A stretch of 36,879 bases of DNA from Gammaproteobacteria bacterium (GTDB lineage: Bacteria; Pseudomonadota; Gammaproteobacteria; Steroidobacterales; Rariloculaceae): assembly GCA_017577365.1 (NCBI GenBank), contig PKRJ01000036.1:1-36879 (forward strand). Direction: 5' to 3'. Both the position numbers and the translations under genes were made by a program. Shown one piece after another: positions 31,503 to 36,879 of the stretch; position 1 is the stretch's first letter; each line of letters opens with the position of its first letter. The notes under the pieces were generated by a model that saw only the letters and a list, made by a program, of their open reading frames with translations, ran no database searches and was not told the origin of the DNA.

Positions 31503-32567
31503 ATGCTGGCCGTCGACGAGCTGACCGTGCGCTTCGGTGCCGTCACCGCGGTCGACCGCGTGTCGTTCGCCGTGCGGAAGGGCGAGATCGTCTGCCTGCT
31601 CGGGCCGTCCGGGTCGGGGAAATCGACGGTCCTTCGCGTGATCGCGGGCGTGGAGCGCGCGACGAGCGGCCGCGTCGCGATCGCCGGTGTGGAGGTCGAC
31701 GGGCCGGGCCGGTTCGTAGAGCCGGAGCACCGGCACGTCGGCATGGTCTTTCAGGACTACGCGCTCTTTCCTCATCTGACGGTCGAGGCGAACGTCGCCT
31801 TCGGCCTCGACCGCGCGGCGCGGCGCCAGGTGCCGGAGCTGCTCGAGCGGCTCGGCCTCGGCCGGCTCGCGAGGAGCTATCCGCATCAGCTTTCGGGCGG
31901 CGAGCGGCAGCGCGTCGCGCTGCTCCGCGCGCTCGCGCCGAAGCCGCGCCTGCTGCTGATGGACGAGCCGTTCTCGAGCCTCGACAGCCGGCTGCGCGAC
32001 GACGTGCGGCGCCACACGCTCGATTTCGTGCGCGCGAGCGGCACTACCACCGTGATCGTCACGCACGATCCCGATGAGGCGCTCAGGATCTCCGACCGCA
32101 TCGTGCTGCTCGAGTCCGGCCGGCTCGTGCAGGTCGGCACGCCGGAGGAACTCTACACGCGGCCTCGCACGTTGTTCGCCGCGCGCTTCTTCAGCGACGT
32201 CGCCGCGTTGCCCGGGACCTGCTGCGGCGGACGCGTCGAGACGCCGCTCGGCAGCTTCGAGGCCGCGTTGGCCGACGGCGCCGCGGCGGTCGCATGTCTC
32301 AGGCCGCAGCACGTCCGCATCACGGACGCGCCGACCGGGGTCGCGGGCCGCGTCGTCAGCAGCGAGTTTCGCGGCGACAGCCGCTACTTGCTGATCGCCG
32401 TGCCGGGCCTCGACGCGCCGATCGCATTGCGCGCGCCGTGCCGTGTCAATGGCGCGGATGTGCTCGGTCCCGGCGCGTCCGTGAATCTCGAGATCGACGC
32501 GGCCGACGTGCCCGTCGTCGCATCGCAAACCCAGGTCAAGGAGTCGATCGATGCCGCTCTTTCGTAA
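31503..32567 (+). CDS. fbpC: Ferric iron ABC transporter ATP-binding protein (FbpC-type)
   Basis: A 354-residue ABC ATPase that energises import of periplasmic Fe3+. It has Walker A GPSGSGKST, Q-loop VFQDYALFPH, signature LSGGERQRVALLRALA, Walker B LLLMDEPFSSLD and H-loop VIVTHD. The C-terminal third (from about 240) is a TOBE-like regulatory domain, with LRPQHVRI and later VSSEFRGDSRYLL, as in FbpC. I chose the ATG at 31503. The frame is open from 31395, but the Fur-like site lies in that stretch, and there is no Shine-Dalgarno sequence, so the leader must be very short. Its last 17 bp overlap fbpA. Confidence 0.9.
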   Translation: MLAVDELTVRFGAVTAVDRVSFAVRKGEIVCLLGPSGSGKSTVLRVIAGVERATSGRVAIAGVEVDGPGRFVEPEHRHVGMVFQDYALFPHLTVEANVAFGLDRAARRQVPELLERLGLGRLARSYPHQLSGGERQRVALLRALAPKPRLLLMDEPFSSLDSRLRDDVRRHTLDFVRASGTTTVIVTHDPDEALRISDRIVLLESGRLVQVGTPEELYTRPRTLFAARFFSDVAALPGTCCGGRVETPLGSFEAALADGAAAVACLRPQHVRITDAPTGVAGRVVSSEFRGDSRYLLIAVPGLDAPIALRAPCRVNGADVLGPGASVNLEIDAADVPVVASQTQVKESIDAALS

Positions 32568-33576
32568 GCGTCCGGCCGCGCTCGCCGCCGGGCTTCTCGC
32601 CGCCGCGCTCTCCGCGTCGGTCGCTGCCGAGGAGGTGAATCTCTACACGACGCGGGAGCCCGGGCTGATCCAGCCGCTGCTCGACGCGTTCACCCAGGAG
32701 ACGGGGATCAAGGTGAACAGCATCTTCGTCCGCGACGGCCTCGCGGAGCGCGTCGCCGCCGAAGGCACGCGCTCTCCGGCGGACGTGCTGATGACGGTCG
32801 ACTTCGGCAACCTGATCGATCTCGTCGAGAAGGGGCTGACCCAGCCGGTCGAGTCCGCGGTCCTGAACGAGGCCATCCCTTCGCATCTTCGCGACGAGAA
32901 CGGGCACTGGTACGCGCTGTCGATGCGCGCGCGCGTGGTCTATGCCGCGAAGGATCTGCCGATCGAGACGTTCAATTACGAGCAGCTCGACGACGCCGAA
33001 TGGCGCGGCAAGCTCTGCATTCGCTCAGGCCAGCATCCGTACAACACCGCGCTGATCGCCGCGCACATCGTCTATCACGGCGAGGACGCGACGCGCGCGT
33101 GGCTCGAAGGCATGAAGCGGAATCTCGCGCGCGCCGCGACCGGCGGCGACCGCGACGTTGCCCGCGACATCATGGGGGGGATCTGCGACATTGGCGTCGG
33201 CAACTCTTATTATGTCGGCCTGATGCGCAGCGGCCGCGGCGGCCCGGAGCAGGTGAAGTGGGGCGAAGCGATCAAGGTCATCCTGCCGACGTTCGAGAAC
33301 GGCGGCACGCACGTGAACATTTCGGGCGCCGCCGTCGCGCACCATTCGCCGAACCGCGAGCAGGCGGTGCGCTTGCTCGAGTACCTCGTCTCCGACGCGG
33401 CGCAGAAGCTTTACGCGGAAGCGAACTTCGAATATCCCGTGAAGCCCGGCGTCGAGGTCGATCCGCTCATCGCCGCGCTCGGTGAGCTCACGGTGGATTC
33501 GACGCCGCTCGTCGAGATCGCGCGCCACCGCGATGCGGCCAGCCGACTCGTCGATCGAGTCCGCTTCGATCAGTAG
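32551..33576 (+). CDS. fbpA: Periplasmic ferric-iron-binding protein (FbpA-type)
   Basis: A 341-residue substrate-binding protein of the FbpA/FutA class. The signal peptide ends at VAAEE (about residue 26). LYTTREPGLIQPLLDAFTQE opens the first lobe. The double tyrosine that binds ferric iron is Y220-Y221 in GVGNSYYVGLM, the key diagnostic. GGTHVNISGAAVAHHSPN and ANFEYPVKPGV are also typical. The ATG follows AAGGAG inside fbpC, so translation is coupled. It overlaps both neighbours. Confidence 0.93.
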   Translation: MPLFRKRPAALAAGLLAAALSASVAAEEVNLYTTREPGLIQPLLDAFTQETGIKVNSIFVRDGLAERVAAEGTRSPADVLMTVDFGNLIDLVEKGLTQPVESAVLNEAIPSHLRDENGHWYALSMRARVVYAAKDLPIETFNYEQLDDAEWRGKLCIRSGQHPYNTALIAAHIVYHGEDATRAWLEGMKRNLARAATGGDRDVARDIMGGICDIGVGNSYYVGLMRSGRGGPEQVKWGEAIKVILPTFENGGTHVNISGAAVAHHSPNREQAVRLLEYLVSDAAQKLYAEANFEYPVKPGVEVDPLIAALGELTVDSTPLVEIARHRDAASRLVDRVRFDQ

Positions 33577-35299
33577 CGGCACGGCGGCCTCCGTCAGACG
33601 GCCGCGATGGAACCCGTGGCTGATCGCCGCGGGCGTCGTCGCGCTGCTCGTCGCCGCGCCGATCGCCTCGCTGTTCGTGACCGCGTCCGCGGGCTCGGAC
33701 GAGCTCTGGTCGCATCTCCTCGCGAGCGTGCTGCCGGCCTCGGTGCGGGACACGCTCGTGCTCCTCGCGGGCGTCGGCGCGCTGACCGCGCTCATCGGCA
33801 CCGGGACGGCGTGGCTCGTCGCCGCGCACGAGTTCCCGGGCCGGCGGGTGGTCGACTGGGCGCTCCTGCTGCCGCTCGCGGTCCCGACCTACATCATCGC
33901 GTACGCGTATCTCGACGTGCTGCATCCGGTGGGTCCGGTGCAGACGGCGATCCGCGCGCTGCTCGGCATCGACAGCCCGCGTGATTTCAGGCTGCCCGAT
34001 ATCCGCTCGATGGCCGGCTGCATTTTCGTGCTCGGCTTCGTGCTGTATCCGTACGTCTATCTGACGGCGCGCGCGATGTTCCTGATGCAGAGCGCGAACC
34101 TGATCGACGCCGCGCGCACGCTCGGCGCCGGGAGGCGCGCGGTGTTCCTGCGCGTCGCTCTGCCGCTGGCGCGTCCCGCCGTCGTGATCGGCGTGAGCCT
34201 CGCGCTGCTCGAGACGCTGAACGACATCGGCGCGGCCGAGTTCCTCGGCGTGCGCACGCTGACCGTGTCCGTCTACACGACGTGGATCACCCGCTCGGAT
34301 CTGCCGGGCGCCGCGCAAATCGCGCTCGCGATGCTGATCGTCGTGCTGTGCCTCGTGCTCGTCGAGCGTTGGGCGCGGCGGCAGCGGCGTTTCGCGAACG
34401 ACGCGCAGCATCCTCGCCCGCTCGCGCGGCAACGGCTCCGCGGCGCTCGCGGCGTCCTCGCGCTCGCCGCGTGTGCGGTGCCGGTCTTCATCGGTTTCGT
34501 CGTGCCGGCGTGGTACCTGCTCGATCAGACGATCCAGCGCGTGCGCTTCGCCGGGGTCTCGGCGGCAATCCCGCGCGAGGTGCTGAATACGGTCGCGTTG
34601 TCGGCCGTCGCGACCGTGCTCGCCGTCCTGTGCGCGCTCGTCGTCGTGTACGCCGCGCGGGTCGCGCGAGGGCCGGCGCCGCGTTGGCTCGTGCGGATCG
34701 CGTCGCTCGGCTACGCGGTGCCCGGGACCGTGCTCGCGATCGGCCTCCTCCCCGTGATCACCGGCATCGAGGCGTTCGTCGACGCGGCCGCATCGCGCCT
34801 CATCGGCGCGTCGACGGGCCTGTTCCTGCTCGGCTCGGGCGCCGCGGTCGTCTACGCGTATGTCGCGCGGTTTCTGACGATCTCGGCGGGCAGCCTCGAG
34901 GCCGGTTTCAGCCGCGTCTCGCCGTCGATCGACGCGGCCGCGCGAACGCTCGGCGCGAGCGCGTTGCGCACGCTGTTCCGCGTGCACGTCCCGATGGTCA
35001 AGCCCGCGATCGCGACCGGCGCGCTGCTCGTCTTCGTCGACTGCATGAAGGAATTGCCGGCGACGCTGTTGCTCCGGCCGCTCGGCTTCGAGACGCTCGC
35101 GACGCATCTTTACGGCGAGGCCGTGCGCGGGACCTACGAGGAGGCTGCGATCGCAGCGCTCCTGATCGTCGCCGTCGGGCTCGTGCCCGTGCTGATTCTG
35201 ACGCGCGTCGGCGTGCGCGGCCCGGTCGAGGCCGGAATGGCGGCCGCATCGCGCGCAGACGGGCCCGAGCCGGACCCGGCTGCGCCGCCGCGGGACTAA
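33533..35299 (+). CDS. fbpB: Ferric iron ABC transporter permease (FbpB-type, fused double permease)
   Basis: A 588-residue inner-membrane permease with two homologous halves of about six transmembrane helices each. Both halves show the EAA-type loop that docks on the ATPase: DAARTLGAGRRAVFLRVALP in the first and DAARTLGASALRTLFRVHVP in the second. The ATG at 33533 overlaps fbpA by 44 bp. The frame is also open from a GTG at 33482. No later ATG exists in frame before the first helix, so the overlap is real. The gene ends 4 bp into the convergent GTPase gene. Confidence 0.92.
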   Translation: MRPADSSIESASISSGTAASVRRPRWNPWLIAAGVVALLVAAPIASLFVTASAGSDELWSHLLASVLPASVRDTLVLLAGVGALTALIGTGTAWLVAAHEFPGRRVVDWALLLPLAVPTYIIAYAYLDVLHPVGPVQTAIRALLGIDSPRDFRLPDIRSMAGCIFVLGFVLYPYVYLTARAMFLMQSANLIDAARTLGAGRRAVFLRVALPLARPAVVIGVSLALLETLNDIGAAEFLGVRTLTVSVYTTWITRSDLPGAAQIALAMLIVVLCLVLVERWARRQRRFANDAQHPRPLARQRLRGARGVLALAACAVPVFIGFVVPAWYLLDQTIQRVRFAGVSAAIPREVLNTVALSAVATVLAVLCALVVVYAARVARGPAPRWLVRIASLGYAVPGTVLAIGLLPVITGIEAFVDAAASRLIGASTGLFLLGSGAAVVYAYVARFLTISAGSLEAGFSRVSPSIDAAARTLGASALRTLFRVHVPMVKPAIATGALLVFVDCMKELPATLLLRPLGFETLATHLYGEAVRGTYEEAAIAALLIVAVGLVPVLILTRVGVRGPVEAGMAAASRADGPEPDPAAPPRD

Positions 35300-36879
35300 A
35301 CGACGTGACGCGTCAGCGTCGCGGGATCGGTCTGCGCGAACCGCTCGATCAGCGCGTCGACCGATGCGGCGACCGTGCTGAGCCGCTCGCGCAGTGCGCC
35401 GAGCCGCTCGTGCGCGGTGCGCGTGCCGCGCAGCCGCTCTTCGAGCTCGTCGAGACGTTGGCTCGCGTCCGTCCGCGCGCGCTCGAGGCGAGCCGCCATC
35501 TCGCGCTCGAAGCCCTCGGCGTAGCTGCGCACGAGCTGATCCGGCAGCGTCTCGGCGAGCCGGTCGATCCGTTGCTCGAGCTGCGCGACGGCCGCGTCGC
35601 GAATCGCTTCGCGTGCGGGCTCGCCGAGCCGGGAGGCCTTGATCGCGGCTTCGAGGGGGGCGTCGGGATGGTCGGCGGGACCGAATAGCCGACGTCGCAC
35701 TGCGGCTCCGGAGCGCATCAGCAGCCAGTCGACGACGCTGCGCCGCACGGGAATCGCGTCGCTCGACAGGATCGGCGCCGGCGACTCGACCGGCGCGTTC
35801 GACTTCAGATCCGCGAGCGCCGCGTCGGCAATCTGGCGCATGTCGAGGCCGACGGCCTTGACGTCCGCGAGCAGATCCTCGGCGGCCGTGAGGCCCGCGA
35901 CATCCTCGGAAGCACGGCGCTTCAGCGCGTCCTCGGCATCCGCGGCGAGCCGCGCGTGAGCCGACGCGAAGAACGGCAGCAGCGCCGCGTCGGCGAGCTG
36001 GTGCAGGCTGTCGCTGCTCTGGAACCAGTCGTCGATCGCGCGGCCGATCGGCTCCTGCGTCTCCGCCTTGACCTGCGCCGCGATCCGGTGGACCCGCTCG
36101 CGCAGCCACGGGACGAGCGCTTGCACGTGGTCTCGCCATTGGATCTGCCGGAGCCGATCGATCTTCTCGACGGTCCCGCGCGCGTCTGCGCAGCTCTTCT
36201 CGAGCGACTGGACCTCGCGGCCGAGGGCTCGAACCGACTCGTCGTCGACCGCGCCCTTCATCTCGCCGAGCAGCGTCCGCGAGCGGCGCAGGCTGTCTTG
36301 CAGAAACGCCTTGAGGTATTCGTTGCTGTTCAGATAATCCGTGAGATCCTCGAGCAGCAGGTCGAAATCGGCATCGACCTTGGTCTCGCCGTCCGACGTT
36401 GCGCCGCCGTCGCCCGTCCGCCGGCCGATGATCCGCCGGCTCGCCGCGCGGAGCAGATCCACCGGGTAGATGCCGAGCCGGCCGTTCTCGGCGGCTTCCT
36501 TTAGCGGCGCGGACATCGACAGGTTCTCGAAGGCTTCGATGATCTCCCACGGGCTCTCGTGCTCGAGGCTCGGCGCGAGCGTGCCGTCCGGCAGCAGGTC
36601 CTTCTTCGTCGAGTCGAGGTTCACGACGAGGAAGATGCGGCTGAAGAGCTCGAGGAGCTCGCCGAACTCGTCGAAGACCTGCTCGAGGAAGAGATTGTCC
36701 GTCTTGACGATGAAGATCGCGCAGGCGGCCGCGTTGCGGAAGTCGCGCGTCATCCGGTCGTAGCCGAACTTCATCCGCGTGTAGAGTCCCGGAGTGTCGA
36801 CGAGCACCGCGCCGGACTGCGCGAGATCCGGGATGTCGAGCTTGATGTCGATCTTGCGGATCGCGTCGGGCATATGCAC
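35296..36879 (-). CDS. Dynamin-like GTPase, 5' end missing
   Basis: The visible 527 codons are the C-terminal part of a large GTPase; the start and the P-loop lie beyond the right edge. The G3 motif is LVDTPGLYTRM, and a G4-like segment is FLVVNLDSTKKD. These are followed by long amphipathic helices with many Glu/Arg/Ala repeats (for example AQLEQRIDRLAETLP and QRLDELEERLRGTRTAHERL), as in bacterial dynamin-like stalks. WLLMRSGAAVRRRLFG may be a membrane-touching segment. A role in membrane remodelling is possible but cannot be shown here. It is convergent with fbpB, and the stop codons overlap by 4 bp. Confidence 0.8.
   Translation of the reverse strand: MHMPDAIRKIDIKLDIPDLAQSGAVLVDTPGLYTRMKFGYDRMTRDFRNAAACAIFIVKTDNLFLEQVFDEFGELLELFSRIFLVVNLDSTKKDLLPDGTLAPSLEHESPWEIIEAFENLSMSAPLKEAAENGRLGIYPVDLLRAASRRIIGRRTGDGGATSDGETKVDADFDLLLEDLTDYLNSNEYLKAFLQDSLRRSRTLLGEMKGAVDDESVRALGREVQSLEKSCADARGTVEKIDRLRQIQWRDHVQALVPWLRERVHRIAAQVKAETQEPIGRAIDDWFQSSDSLHQLADAALLPFFASAHARLAADAEDALKRRASEDVAGLTAAEDLLADVKAVGLDMRQIADAALADLKSNAPVESPAPILSSDAIPVRRSVVDWLLMRSGAAVRRRLFGPADHPDAPLEAAIKASRLGEPAREAIRDAAVAQLEQRIDRLAETLPDQLVRSYAEGFEREMAARLERARTDASQRLDELEERLRGTRTAHERLGALRERLSTVAASVDALIERFAQTDPATLTRHVV

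Noticed and set aside
33488..36550. 1020-residue minus-strand open frame
   Set aside because: It lies antisense to fbpB and in another frame of the GTPase gene, with Arg/Asp/Gly-rich composition and no domain. It is a GC-rich shadow.
1..36879. tRNA or rRNA genes, CRISPR arrays, IS elements, prophage or integrase
   Set aside because: I looked for tRNA arm patterns, repeated spacers, transposase or integrase motifs and flanking repeats and found none. A tRNAscan or repeat-finder run would be decisive.

Overview
The window is a gene-dense, high-GC stretch of bacterial chromosome with no RNA gene, CRISPR array, transposase or integrase that I could find. RimO, Rnk, a WaaA/KdsA lipid A-inner core pathway, a FbpABC-type ferric importer with a Fur-box-like site and a sigma-54-type promoter together point to a Gram-negative proteobacterium, most likely a gammaproteobacterium. 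A closer placement cannot be made from the sequence alone.

Layout. 1-2151: DUF1015 (partial) and rimO on the minus strand, divergent from a MaoC-like hydratase. 2252-8100: two near-identical palindromes, then treY (maltooligosyl trehalose synthase) and a large hybrid histidine kinase. 8175-11596: a secreted M28 peptidase, a small minus-strand hypothetical gene and an EAL phosphodiesterase with a ruined GGDEF half. 11682-17855: a tightly packed operon, waaA - kdsA - transaldolase/CBS fusion - KdsC-like phosphatase - second waaA - S1/P1 nuclease. 17930-18889: trxB, convergent with it. 19069-21851: a PlpD-like patatin autotransporter, an mscL remnant, a consensus-like sigma-54 element and a candidate terminator. 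21852-23160: rnk overlapping tail to tail with a homocysteine S-methyltransferase-like gene. 23200-30411: two divergent units. The minus-strand unit has a hydroxycinnamoyl-CoA hydratase-lyase, a PQQ dehydrogenase and the methyltransferase-like gene. The plus-strand unit has a three-subunit molybdenum hydroxylase with a Tat signal and a Cys-rich FAD subunit. 30608-31351: a DUF4159 protein. 31464-35299: a Fur-box-like site and fbpC-fbpA-fbpB. 35296-36879: a dynamin-like GTPase, cut by the window end.

Most interesting point. In the Kdo operon, the place where D-arabinose-5-phosphate isomerase (KdsD) would be expected holds a fructose-6-phosphate-aldolase-like transaldolase. It is fused to a CBS pair that closely resembles the CBS pair of KdsD. 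The Schiff-base lysine is kept at position 85, but several other active-site residues are changed. The simplest reading is an alternative, feedback-controlled route to arabinose 5-phosphate or a related sugar phosphate for KdsA. This is inference and has not been tested.

A second candidate system is the 23.2-30.4 kb island. A cytoplasmic aldehyde-forming lyase, a periplasmic PQQ alcohol dehydrogenase and a probably exported Mo/FAD/Fe-S aldehyde oxidoreductase could together convert plant phenylpropanoid-derived alcohols and aldehydes to acids.
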